NCBI RefSeq assembly: GCF_012113595.1
Contig: NZ_CP050831.1
Coordinates: 6,696,001 to 6,760,000 of the forward strand
DNA from: Bacteroides faecium
GTDB lineage: Bacteria; Bacteroidota; Bacteroidia; Bacteroidales; Bacteroidaceae
Direction of reading: 5' to 3'
Length of the DNA: 64,000 bases
Part shown: positions 36,650 through 44,448 of the stretch, piece by piece
Layout of the letters: every line of letters begins with the position of its first letter
How positions within the stretch are numbered: the stretch's first letter is position 1
Position numbers and translations under genes: made by a program
Notes under the pieces: model-generated
Seen by the model: only the letters and a program-made list of their open reading frames with translations
Database searches by the model: none
Told to the model about the DNA's origin: nothing

Positions 36650-39463
36650 CTATACCCTCAACATATCCTCCAACTCTTTTTTCTTGACCGGCTTTGTCAC
36701 GAACGCATCGCATCCAGCCTTCATGGCCTCAACCCTGTCAGAATCGAAGGCATTAGCAGTCACCGCGATAATGGGAGTAGTCTTATCAAACGCCCGTATT
36801 TTCCGTGTGGCTTCAATGCCATTCATAACAGGCATTTTCATATCCATTAAAATGGCATCATAATGATGAGCAGCGGCTAATTCCACAGCCTCTTTCCCAG
36901 TAATGGCACGGGTTAGCTCTACATTTTTCAGAATGGCTTTTACCAACATAAAGTTGCTGTCGATGTCTTCGGCAACTAATATGGACTTCCGTCGAACCCC
37001 GTCTGCCTGTGGTACATCCGGCTTATTCATCAACAACCCTGAAATTTCGTCTGCGGGCTTTGCCTTCGTCTCTTCTTCAGTATCCGCTTCTTCAATCTCC
37101 GCTTCGCACGGAAACCAAGCCCAAAAGGTGCTGCCTTTTCCTTCGTCGCTATCCACACCGACCTTACCACCCTGCACATCGACAATTGCCTTACAGATAG
37201 CCAGTCCCAATCCCGTTCCTTGCGTAAAATCATCCAGTTTGGCGAAACGCTGGAACAATTTGCATTGCTTTTCTTTCGGAATGCCGCACCCTGTATCTTC
37301 CACAAATATCCTGACTCCTTCGTCGACATATTCGTATCCCATACGTATATATCCCTTTTGGGTATGCTTGATAGCATTGGTAATAAAGTTCGTTCCCACT
37401 TGTACCAAACGGTTCTTGTCCAGATTCACCCTGCAACTCTTATACGGATTATATCCGAGAAACTCGACTTCGGAGTTCGTGCATCGTTGCTTCAACGTTA
37501 CATATGTCTCCTTGAATGTTTCCGACAAATCGAAAAGTTCCGGTTTCAATTCCATAAGCCCGGATTCTATCTTCGACAAATCCAGAATATCACCTATCAG
37601 CCTTAACAACAGGTCATTATTATTATTGATAATATTAATAAACTCTTGCCGAAGTTCCGGTTCTTCCGTCGTTTGAAGCAATCCCGAGAAGCCCACAATG
37701 GCGTTCAACGGAGTACGGATTTCGTGGCTCATATTCGCCAGGAAAGCAGATTTCAATTTGTCAGCCTGCCGTGCATCTTCCCTTTCCTGCTCCAGGAGCT
37801 TCTGATAGTTCATCTGTTCGGTGATATTCAGCCTGACGCCCAGATATTTTATCACCCTGCCGGTTGCATCCTTATCCATCGGCACGCCGCGCACTACACA
37901 ATATTGCCAGTCCGAATCATATTTGGTCTTCATCTTCACAATGAAGCGGTATGTCTTTTCCTCTCCTTCAGCCATAATCCGTGTGGCCTCTTCCAGCAAG
38001 TCCCATTCGGTTCCGTCCTTTTGGAAATAGCTGTCATAAGTGTTTATCGAAATAGGGGCACCGTCTTTATAGTCGGCTACCGGGTCGTTATAAGAAGTAA
38101 ATACCAGCGTCTTGCAATCAAATTCCCACATCGCCATACGGGCTGTCTGAATGGCAAAACGAAGTTTTTCGACGGTGTCATTCAACATTTTGTTGTTATG
38201 CACCTCTTTGGTAATATCTTTCTGAGTCCCCAGTATGGCGACGTCCTCCCCCTCTTCCCTCCGCACTATCATACGACTTTCATAATAATGGTAAGTGCCG
38301 TCTTCGTGCATATAACGGAATATCGCTTCCGCTGTATCTTTCTCTCCCCCCAAGAGAGTTTCAAACAGTCCCTTTTGTATAGCATGGTCGGCCGGATGAA
38401 GTATTTGCAGGTTTTCTTCCATACTAAGCCCTTTTCCGGCAAGCGCATTTCCACGCAGAGTCTTGATTTCCTGTGTTTCCGGCTGATATATCCAGGCGGC
38501 AATATCACCTGCCTCCATAGCCAAATCCAGTCTTGTCTCCTGTTCCCTCATCATCTTCTCATGCTTTCTGTTTTCAAGCAAGAGGGCATTAAGTTTCTCA
38601 TTTTCTTCTTTGAGCAGTTTCTCACCTCTCTTCACCCTTTTCTTATAGACACTGACAAAAATAAAAAGCAACACAGCCGTCAGCAGAAGCGCGCCCAAAA
38701 GAGAGTAGAGCCACAACGGGATAGTGAATACCGGTTTCTCACCCAGCCATTTCATATATATCCGGTCATACACACCAGCCTTCTTTAACTTGAGAACCGC
38801 TGCGTCAATCTGTTCGAGTAACCGGTAATCAGTACTGGCAAAACAATATTCCCGAAGAGGCCAACCGGAATCGACAATAATCAAATTGGTCAATCCATCT
38901 TTATATATAAGGCCTTGTGCCATATTGCCGGGACAAACCGCTGCGTCTCCTTCGCCCTGCGACAATCGGTTCAAGCCTTCCATCATATTATCCACAACAA
39001 TAAGTCCGGTTTCATAACCCATTTCTACCAACTTTCTGTGCGGTAAAGAATATCTCTGGACAATAATGCTTTTCTTCGACAGCTCCCTTGCACTCCGGAC
39101 AGGAGCATTTTTCCGGCATACTATAATATAATCCACATAGCTATGGGCTTTACTTAGATAAAAACGTTTGTCCGGAGTTTCCAATTTCGCTACCCCTGTA
39201 ATCAAGTCGACTTCCCCGTTTTCAAATTGCCGAAGAGCTTCCGTCCAGTCTTCCAACTGCAAATCATAAGGTAATCCCAGTTCTTTCATCACAGCTCTCG
39301 TCAAATCGATATTAAAGCCGTCAGGTTCGCCTTTGTCATTGATAAATTCATAGGGCGGAAAAGCTTCATCGCCACGGATTATTATCTTTCGGGGTTCTTC
39401 TGCCAAGGCTTGCATGGTGACATGCAGAAGAATCAGTAGTGTGATGTATATTCGTGTTTTCAT
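36650..39463 (-). CDS. Hybrid two-component sensor kinase with periplasmic amino-acid-binding-like domain and receiver
   Basis: The 937-residue protein has a signal peptide, one SBP_bac_3 periplasmic solute-binding domain (about residues 24-245, RGDEAFPPYEFINDKGEPDG), a membrane segment (about 250-273) and a coiled coil with two PAS-like regions (about 310-560). The kinase core follows, with phosphoacceptor SHEIRTPLNAIVGFSGLL (His near residue 580), N box FITNAIKHT, G boxes DTGCGIP and GTGLGLAIC. A C-terminal receiver has DAILMDMKMPVMNG (Asp near 872) and the Lys in VTKPVKK. No DNA-binding output domain is fused and no partner regulator is adjacent, so the phosphate must go elsewhere. The ligand is probably a small polar metabolite. 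Confidence 0.94.
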   Translation of the reverse strand: MKTRIYITLLILLHVTMQALAEEPRKIIIRGDEAFPPYEFINDKGEPDGFNIDLTRAVMKELGLPYDLQLEDWTEALRQFENGEVDLITGVAKLETPDKRFYLSKAHSYVDYIIVCRKNAPVRSARELSKKSIIVQRYSLPHRKLVEMGYETGLIVVDNMMEGLNRLSQGEGDAAVCPGNMAQGLIYKDGLTNLIIVDSGWPLREYCFASTDYRLLEQIDAAVLKLKKAGVYDRIYMKWLGEKPVFTIPLWLYSLLGALLLTAVLLFIFVSVYKKRVKRGEKLLKEENEKLNALLLENRKHEKMMREQETRLDLAMEAGDIAAWIYQPETQEIKTLRGNALAGKGLSMEENLQILHPADHAIQKGLFETLLGGEKDTAEAIFRYMHEDGTYHYYESRMIVRREEGEDVAILGTQKDITKEVHNNKMLNDTVEKLRFAIQTARMAMWEFDCKTLVFTSYNDPVADYKDGAPISINTYDSYFQKDGTEWDLLEEATRIMAEGEEKTYRFIVKMKTKYDSDWQYCVVRGVPMDKDATGRVIKYLGVRLNITEQMNYQKLLEQEREDARQADKLKSAFLANMSHEIRTPLNAIVGFSGLLQTTEEPELRQEFINIINNNNDLLLRLIGDILDLSKIESGLMELKPELFDLSETFKETYVTLKQRCTNSEVEFLGYNPYKSCRVNLDKNRLVQVGTNFITNAIKHTQKGYIRMGYEYVDEGVRIFVEDTGCGIPKEKQCKLFQRFAKLDDFTQGTGLGLAICKAIVDVQGGKVGVDSDEGKGSTFWAWFPCEAEIEEADTEEETKAKPADEISGLLMNKPDVPQADGVRRKSILVAEDIDSNFMLVKAILKNVELTRAITGKEAVELAAAHHYDAILMDMKMPVMNGIEATRKIRAFDKTTPIIAVTANAFDSDRVEAMKAGCDAFVTKPVKKKELEDMLRV

Positions 39464-39645
39464 GTAAAATGTAGATTTATATACTTCTTATATATTATAC
39501 TTGTTTGTATCTGTTTGATGTCCACAATTCTCACAAAGTGAATTGTAGCCATTAAAAATACTTATTTTCTCATACAAAATCTCTCATTTTAACTGAATTA
39601 ACATTCAAATTATGAGAATAGCCACTATTTTCATTCAAAAGGTCA

Positions 39646-40446
39646 TTACTCGGAATAGTTAGAAAGGATTTTATCCAAACTTTCATCGACTACTCCCAGC
39701 ATTTGGAGTTTGGACAACAACCGGTAGTATGAAGTTTTTCCGACGCCTTCTATCCCTAATATACTTTTCCATCCCCCTAGCGATACTACTTCAAACAACT
39801 CCTTTACTGTCCGTATCTCTTTATTATGCAAAACATTAGCCAATCGGGTATCAGCTACTTTCCGAATTGATAAATTAAGTATCTCTTCATCCTGTTCCAA
39901 GTTTACTTTCTTCCTGTCTTCGACCAATGACAGGAAACGGGCATCTATGGCACGTTTCCGATAGGTAGCCAACATGTTCTTCCTCAGTTTCAAGCCTTTA
40001 AGGTGAGAATTATAAATCTGCAATGCGCGGTCGTAGGTGATTCGATGTCGGCAGGCGACTTTCTCTATGGGTTCTCCTATAGAAATGGAATAGAAAATAT
40101 CACGACCTTCGGGATGAATTATTAATTGAGCCAGTTCGCGGATAATGATTGCATACAAAGGTTTGCACGCTTTCTGAGTCCTTAGGACATAAAGCAAATC
40201 ATCATATTTAGACAGGATAAAATCGCGCTCCAACTTCTTTTCTTCTATCATCTTAGAGAGATAATCCATTTCTAATCCTACCCTTTTGTGAGCTTCCAGA
40301 TAAGCAGCCAGACTTTCATCATCCAGGAAAAGTTGTTCTCCGATTCGGGAACTTGTGATATATCCAAGATTCGCCCAGCTTTTAAGGGTCGATTCCTGAA
40401 TGCCATGTCTCTCGGACATTTGTTTTGTTGTGAGCCAGTGTGACAT
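39646..40446 (-). CDS. DNA-binding protein with MerR/excisionase-like N-terminus and RpoA-CTD-like C-terminus
   Basis: The 266-residue protein starts with an excisionase/MerR-like winged helix (residues 3-53, WLTTKQMSERHGIQESTLKS then WANLGYITSSRIG). A helical middle part follows with a second helix-turn-helix-like stretch (IEKVACRHRITYDRALQIYN, about 127-147). The C-terminal segment (about 195-260, ANVLHNKEIRTVKELFEVVS then GWKSILGIEGVGKTSYYRLL) has the helix-hairpin-helix look of the alpha-CTD of RNA polymerase. I know no exact family function; a transcription regulator is likely. Its start codon touches the U run of a terminator in a structured leader (40447-40696), pointing to control by attenuation. 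Confidence 0.7.
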   Translation of the reverse strand: MSHWLTTKQMSERHGIQESTLKSWANLGYITSSRIGEQLFLDDESLAAYLEAHKRVGLEMDYLSKMIEEKKLERDFILSKYDDLLYVLRTQKACKPLYAIIIRELAQLIIHPEGRDIFYSISIGEPIEKVACRHRITYDRALQIYNSHLKGLKLRKNMLATYRKRAIDARFLSLVEDRKKVNLEQDEEILNLSIRKVADTRLANVLHNKEIRTVKELFEVVSLGGWKSILGIEGVGKTSYYRLLSKLQMLGVVDESLDKILSNYSE

Positions 40447-40484
40447 AAAAAAACGGAACTAAGTTAGTAATTAACTTGTTCCGT
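40447..40484 (-). terminator. Intrinsic terminator abutting the 40446 start codon
   Basis: Arms ACGGAAC-TAAGTTA (40453-40466) and TAACTT-GTTCCGT (40472-40484) with a 5-base loop and seven A/U behind on the minus strand. The U run touches the ATG of the next gene, an unusual place unless transcription is regulated here. Confidence 0.8.
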
Positions 40485-40696
40485 ACCTTTTTATTATAAA
40501 AAGAGTACGGAGCTATCTAATCCCGCTAGTAGGAGGTTGTAGCGAACACCCAGCACATACGGGCAGACAGCCCGTACCCTATGAGAAGTCATAGAAGCAC
40601 AGGCGTCTTCCCGGCATGCACTAAAAAATTCGCTACAATTTCCTACTAGCCGAGGAAACGCGCAATCGCATACCATAAAACGGCATGCTACGTTCC
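40447..40696 (-). promoter_or_regulatory. Structured attenuator leader RNA (candidate new cis-regulatory RNA)
   Basis: From a TATCTTTG box at 40702-40709, minus-strand RNA of about 250 bases would first fold a long stem. Arms 40629-40650 and 40525-40546 match in 20 of 22 positions, enclosing at least two perfect hairpins (TATGA/TCATA, and TACGGGC/GCCCGTA at 40558-40576). Then come two mutually exclusive stems. The antiterminator is CCGTAC at 40505-40510 with GTACGG at 40481-40486, extended by U/A pairs to 13 bp. The terminator is 40472-40484 with 40453-40466, 13 bp plus one bulge, then seven U. They share 40481-40484. The start codon of the DNA-binding protein follows immediately (40444-40446). 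A free-standing small RNA is the alternative. Confidence 0.65.
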
Positions 40697-40701
40697 AATG
40701 A

Positions 40702-40709
40702 CAAAGATA
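40702..40709 (-). promoter_or_regulatory. -7 box of the attenuator leader
   Basis: Minus-strand TATCTTTG. A TTG lies 21 bases upstream at 40731-40733 as a weak -33. Confidence 0.6.
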
Positions 40710-40820
40710 CAAATACTTTTTGGAAAATAACAAGAGAGAGTTATAAATGTTTAGGAAAGAAAACGAATGATGATTGCATAATTAAAACGTATTTATCTAA
40801 GAAGATAGGTTCCAATAAGG

Positions 40821-40890
40821 ATTTTGTTTCGCATACAAAATAAAATACGCCTTATTTTGTTTCGTATACAAAACAAAATGAGTATATTTG
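40821..40890 (+). promoter_or_regulatory. Double palindromic operator and promoter of the AAA/DUF4143 gene
   Basis: Two copies of a 26-base imperfect palindrome of the form ATTTTGTTTCGyATACAAAA plus yAAAAT lie at 40821-40846 and 40854-40879 (33 bases start to start, three helical turns). They cover the -33 region of a promoter whose -7 box is TATATTTG at 40883-40890. Such spacing fits a dimeric repressor binding on one DNA face. The gene starts at 40919. The binding protein is unknown; the reverse-strand DNA-binding protein at 39646 is a neighbourly candidate. Confidence 0.65.
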
Positions 40891-40918
40891 TGTTCTACAT
40901 ATAAAATAAAAGACAGTT

Positions 40919-42181
40919 ATGGATAAGGAACTTATCAAACTTATTATCGGTGAAAATCAGGAGTTTGTACAGAATATAAAATATATGCAACGTCCTTTCA
41001 AGTTCGAAGATAAAGGAAATTATGTATTTCTGGGTATTCGGCGTGCGGGGAAATCATACTTAATGTATCAACGCATACACGAGCTCCTGGCAGCAGGACA
41101 TCAAATAGAAGAATTCCTTTACATCAATTTTGAGGATGAACGTTTTACAGGCTTAAAGTCCGGAGAACTGGATGACATAAAGAGAGCCTATGAAGAAACG
41201 TTCCCTTACCAACCTATTTTCTTTCTTGACGAAATACAGATTGTGCCGGGTTGGGAAAAGTTTGTTCGCCGGCTTGCCGACAAAGGATACCATGTCTATG
41301 TAACGGGAAGCAATGCACAAATGTTGAGCAACGAAATAGCGACAACACTTGGCGGACGCTTTCTAATTCAGCAAGTCTATCCATTCTCCTTCGAGGAGTT
41401 CCTGTCAATGCATGAAATATATTTAAAACCAAACTGGCTTTATTCCCCGTCAGCCCGAAACGAAGTCATACGTACTTTCGATACTTACTTTTATAATGGC
41501 GGATTTCCGGAATTAAGGATGTTCGAAGACAAGCGTTCGTGGTTAAGCGGGTTATATCAAAAGATATTTTTCGGCGATTTAGTAGCCCGGTATGCATTGC
41601 GCAATACAGATTCTATGCGTTTATTGATAAAGAAACTGGCAGAAAGTGTGATGCAGCCTTCATCCTACAACCGATTAAAGAACATCGTTTCTTCTGCCGG
41701 AGAAAGCATAGGAGTGAAAACGATTATTGATTATGTAGGTTACCTGAAACAGACGTGGCTGATATTCAGTATCGAAAACTATGCCGCCAGATTTGCAGAG
41801 CGCGAAACAAACCAAAAGTACTATTTTATTGATAATGGAATTCTGAACCTATTCATTTTCAAGCCGGAAACCCTGTTATTAGAAAACCTTATAGCTGTTA
41901 CCCTACATCGGTCATTTGGAGAAGGAGTCTATTTCTATCATCAGAATATAGAAGTTGATTTTTATTTGCCCGAAAAGGATTGGCTCATTCAAGCATCCTA
42001 CAATATCACAGATAGCCAAACAATGGAACGTGAAGTGAATGCCTTAGTTAAAGCTGCTAATTTTTTAAAAGCACAGAAACTACAAGTTGTCACCCGCAAT
42101 GATGAGCGGGTTATCCAAAGGAATGAACTGACAATAGAAGTAGTGCCTATATGGAAGTGGCTGACAGAGATACAATTGTGA
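40919..42181 (+). CDS. AAA_14/DUF4143-type ATPase
   Basis: The 420-residue protein has Walker A GIRRAGKS (residues 39-46), Walker B IFFLDEIQ (about 100-107) and the sensor-like TGSNAQMLSNEIATTLGGRF. A C-terminal DUF4143 nuclease-like domain follows (about 210-400), with the restriction-enzyme-like KYYFIDNGILNLFIF and EVDFYLPE. These proteins are common in gut Bacteroides; the cellular role is not settled, with proposals ranging from DNA handling to toxin or archaeal-like functions. The gene stands alone behind a double operator and looks tightly regulated. Confidence 0.88.
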   Translation: MDKELIKLIIGENQEFVQNIKYMQRPFKFEDKGNYVFLGIRRAGKSYLMYQRIHELLAAGHQIEEFLYINFEDERFTGLKSGELDDIKRAYEETFPYQPIFFLDEIQIVPGWEKFVRRLADKGYHVYVTGSNAQMLSNEIATTLGGRFLIQQVYPFSFEEFLSMHEIYLKPNWLYSPSARNEVIRTFDTYFYNGGFPELRMFEDKRSWLSGLYQKIFFGDLVARYALRNTDSMRLLIKKLAESVMQPSSYNRLKNIVSSAGESIGVKTIIDYVGYLKQTWLIFSIENYAARFAERETNQKYYFIDNGILNLFIFKPETLLLENLIAVTLHRSFGEGVYFYHQNIEVDFYLPEKDWLIQASYNITDSQTMEREVNALVKAANFLKAQKLQVVTRNDERVIQRNELTIEVVPIWKWLTEIQL

Positions 42182-42283
42182 CACTCCGTTATTAAAGCAC
42201 CTCTCCCCTACATAAACTACCTTATGTTCAATCTAAGTTGCATTATTCTTCCGAGTTCATTCGATTATTCCGGCGTTTTTGTG

Positions 42284-42291
42284 TAAGTTTG
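42284..42291 (+). promoter_or_regulatory. -7 box of the DUF6078-like gene
   Basis: TAAGTTTG, about 55 bases before ATG 42346. Confidence 0.55.
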
Positions 42292-42345
42292 CCACCCGTA
42301 AACAGAATATGAAAACAACAGCAAACTATAAAAGCATCGAGAATC

Positions 42346-42780
42346 ATGGACCCAAAAATTGACTTTAACGACATCCCTAAGAATTATTTATACTGCACCC
42401 ACAGCAAATGTCCGCGCCGCAATAAATGCCTACGCCATCAAGCTACGCTCTGCATACCGCAAAACGTTACTGATTTCCGAACAGTCAACCCAAACCACAT
42501 AGCAGGAAATGAGAACAACTGCAACTTTTTCAAGCCCTACTGCACTTCACGCTTTGCTTGCGGAATGGACCATATATTGGACAACATTCCATATACTACA
42601 GCCGTGACCATCCGCAAAGAATTATATTCCTTAATGGGACGCAGCATGTTTTACCGTATCCGTAACAAAGAACGGATGCTGCATCCTGACGAACAAGAAC
42701 AGATTGCCGCCGTCTTTCTAAAACATGGCATCGAAACCAAACCTGAATTCGACAAATACATAAATTTATTCGACTGGTAA
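42346..42780 (+). CDS. Small Cys-rich protein, DUF6078-like
   Basis: The 144-residue cytoplasmic-looking protein has no signal peptide. It carries a Cys-rich first half (YCTHSKCPRRNKCLRHQATL with CIPQ, then NCNFFKPYCTSRFACGMDHI) that may bind zinc or an iron-sulphur cluster. A helical C-terminal half follows (RKELYSLMGRSMFYRIRNKE). It resembles the Bacteroidales DUF6078 family, often placed near mobile or conjugative genes; the function is unknown. It is monocistronic, followed by a palindrome array. Confidence 0.7.
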   Translation: MDPKIDFNDIPKNYLYCTHSKCPRRNKCLRHQATLCIPQNVTDFRTVNPNHIAGNENNCNFFKPYCTSRFACGMDHILDNIPYTTAVTIRKELYSLMGRSMFYRIRNKERMLHPDEQEQIAAVFLKHGIETKPEFDKYINLFDW

Positions 42781-42837
42781 AGCCCTTATCATAAACGCTA
42801 AGAAAATGCCGTTTCAGGGCATTCTAGCAGGGGGAAA

Positions 42838-42922
42838 TACTCATGCCTATGAGAAAAAATACTCATAGGCATGAGAATATATTCTCATAGGTATGAGTAT
42901 TTTTTCTCATAAGCATGAGTAT
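42838..42922. repeat. Array of four 14-base palindromes (CTCATAGGCATGAG type)
   Basis: Units CTCATGCCTATGAG (42840-42853), CTCATAGGCATGAG (42862-42875), CTCATAGGTATGAG (42884-42897) and CTCATAAGCATGAG (42906-42919) are regularly spaced by 22 bases start to start, separated by A/T-rich linkers. Unit 1 is the exact reverse complement of unit 2. Placed between two convergent genes; role unknown. Confidence 0.85.
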
Positions 42923-42990
42923 CGTTGAGAAAAACTTGCTCTATAAACAAAATTGTTGTACTCTCGAAAAGTATTGCAGCAAACCAGTCG

Positions 42991-44343
42991 TCAGACAGGC
43001 TTCTTCCGGAATTGCCGGAACTGCCACCAAAGCATTGTTCCCGCTACCAGACTGGCTGTCAGATCGGAAATCGGCATGCTTATCCACACTCCTAATTGTC
43101 CATAATAACGAGGAAGAATCAGCAGGCAGGGAATCAGGATAAGAACCTGACGGGATATCGAAAGGAAGATTGCCTTGCTTGCCATACCGATGCTCTGGAA
43201 GAAATTGGAAGTCACCATCTGAAAACCGACAATGGGGAAGAACATTACGACGATACGCAGTCCTTTAGCGGAGATTTCCACCAGTTCTTCGTGGGTCGTA
43301 AAGATAGAAACCGCCAGTTTGGGAATCAACATTCCCATCAGAAACCCGACTGTGGTTACGATAGTAGCGGCATAAATCGTTATTTTCAAAACTTTTGTCA
43401 CACGCGGATATTGCTTGGCTCCATAGTTGTAACCGGCAATCGGCTGCATGCCTTGGTTCAGTCCCATTACAATCATGACAAAGAGAAATACCAGCCGGTT
43501 GACGATACCGAACGCTCCGATAGCCAAGTCTCCGCCGTGATGCTGCAAACCTTGATTTATCAGAATGACGATAAAGCAGGCTGCCAGATTCATGAGGAAA
43601 GGCGCCATACCGATAGCCAATGAATCGACTACGATTTTCTTCTTCAACCGGAAAATTCCCTTATGGAAGTGCAACAGTTCTTCTTTGTTAGAGAATAGCT
43701 TGAACTGCCATGCCAGTGCGATGACCTGTGCCGTAATGGTAGCGATAGCCGCCCCCTGTATTCCCCAGCCGAAGCCATAGATAAAAACAGGGTCGAGTAT
43801 CGTGTTAATCACCACCGTAGCAATCGTGGCATACATCGCCTTCTGCGGATGCCCCGCCGAACGAAGTACGGCATTCAGACCTAAATAAAGGTGGGTGACG
43901 ACGTTACCCAATAAGATAACGACCATATAATCGCGGGCATACCCTACCGTGGCATCACTACCGCCGAAGAAATAAAGAATAGGGTCGAGAAATATCAATG
44001 TGACGACCGTAAAGGCAAGTCCGATGATAATATTCAGTACCAGCACATTGCCGAGTACCCGCTGTGCCGTATCATAATCTTTTTGTCCCAACTTCACCGA
44101 AACCAGTGTAGCCGCTCCCACACCGACCAGCGAGCCGAAAGCGGCGGCGAGATTCATCAGCGGAAAGGTCAGCGCCAATCCGGAGATAGCCATTGCCCCT
44201 ACCCCGTGACCGATGAAAATACTATCTACCATATTATAAAGAGAAGACGCCGTCATGGCGATAATTGCCGGAATGGCATACTGCATTAAAAGCTTTCCAA
44301 TCTTTTCCGTTCCCAACGCAGTGGGTGTCTTTTGTCCTGTCAT
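42991..44343 (-). CDS. MATE-family exporter (second copy)
   Basis: The 450-residue protein starts at 44343 (MTGQKTPTALGTEKIGKLLM). A start at 44373 would lie upstream of the -7 box (TATCTTTG, 44363-44370) and cannot be used. Twelve membrane segments and MATE features are seen: MTASSLYNMVDSIFIGHGVG, VINTILDPVFIYGFGWG and LNQGMQPIAGYNYGAKQYPR. It belongs to a different MATE branch from the one at 34690. Substrate unknown. It is transcribed divergently from lysS with promoters only about 40 bases apart. Confidence 0.94.
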   Translation of the reverse strand: MTGQKTPTALGTEKIGKLLMQYAIPAIIAMTASSLYNMVDSIFIGHGVGAMAISGLALTFPLMNLAAAFGSLVGVGAATLVSVKLGQKDYDTAQRVLGNVLVLNIIIGLAFTVVTLIFLDPILYFFGGSDATVGYARDYMVVILLGNVVTHLYLGLNAVLRSAGHPQKAMYATIATVVINTILDPVFIYGFGWGIQGAAIATITAQVIALAWQFKLFSNKEELLHFHKGIFRLKKKIVVDSLAIGMAPFLMNLAACFIVILINQGLQHHGGDLAIGAFGIVNRLVFLFVMIVMGLNQGMQPIAGYNYGAKQYPRVTKVLKITIYAATIVTTVGFLMGMLIPKLAVSIFTTHEELVEISAKGLRIVVMFFPIVGFQMVTSNFFQSIGMASKAIFLSISRQVLILIPCLLILPRYYGQLGVWISMPISDLTASLVAGTMLWWQFRQFRKKPV

Positions 44344-44362
44344 ACCTATTAGTTTGAGGGCG

Positions 44363-44370
44363 CAAAGATA
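44363..44370 (-). promoter_or_regulatory. -7 box of the second MATE gene
   Basis: Minus-strand TATCTTTG; decides the start codon at 44343. Confidence 0.65.
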
Positions 44371-44411
44371 CAAAAAAGAGACAGATTACGGGATATATGA
44401 GAAAAGTTTCG

Positions 44412-44419
44412 TATTTTTG
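44412..44419 (+). promoter_or_regulatory. -7 box of the lysS-gpsA-pgi operon
   Basis: TATTTTTG, 29 bases before the lysS ATG at 44449. Confidence 0.6.
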
Positions 44420-44448
44420 CCCACAAAATTGAGTTAATACGTAACGAA

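Noticed and set aside
37646..38788. Long plus-strand open frame (380 codons) inside the hybrid sensor kinase
   Set aside because: Antisense shadow of a gene with complete kinase motifs.
40494..40733. Minus-strand open frame of 79 codons over the attenuator leader
   Set aside because: The stem and hairpin symmetry explains the sequence better; the frame is Cys/Leu-rich without domain logic.
40919..42181. Toxin-antitoxin or defence island around the DUF4143 ATPase
   Set aside because: No partner gene, no restriction, nuclease or phage-related gene is adjacent.
42838..42922. CRISPR array
   Set aside because: Units are only 14 bases, palindromic, with linkers of about 8 A/T-rich bases rather than unique spacers, and there are no cas genes.
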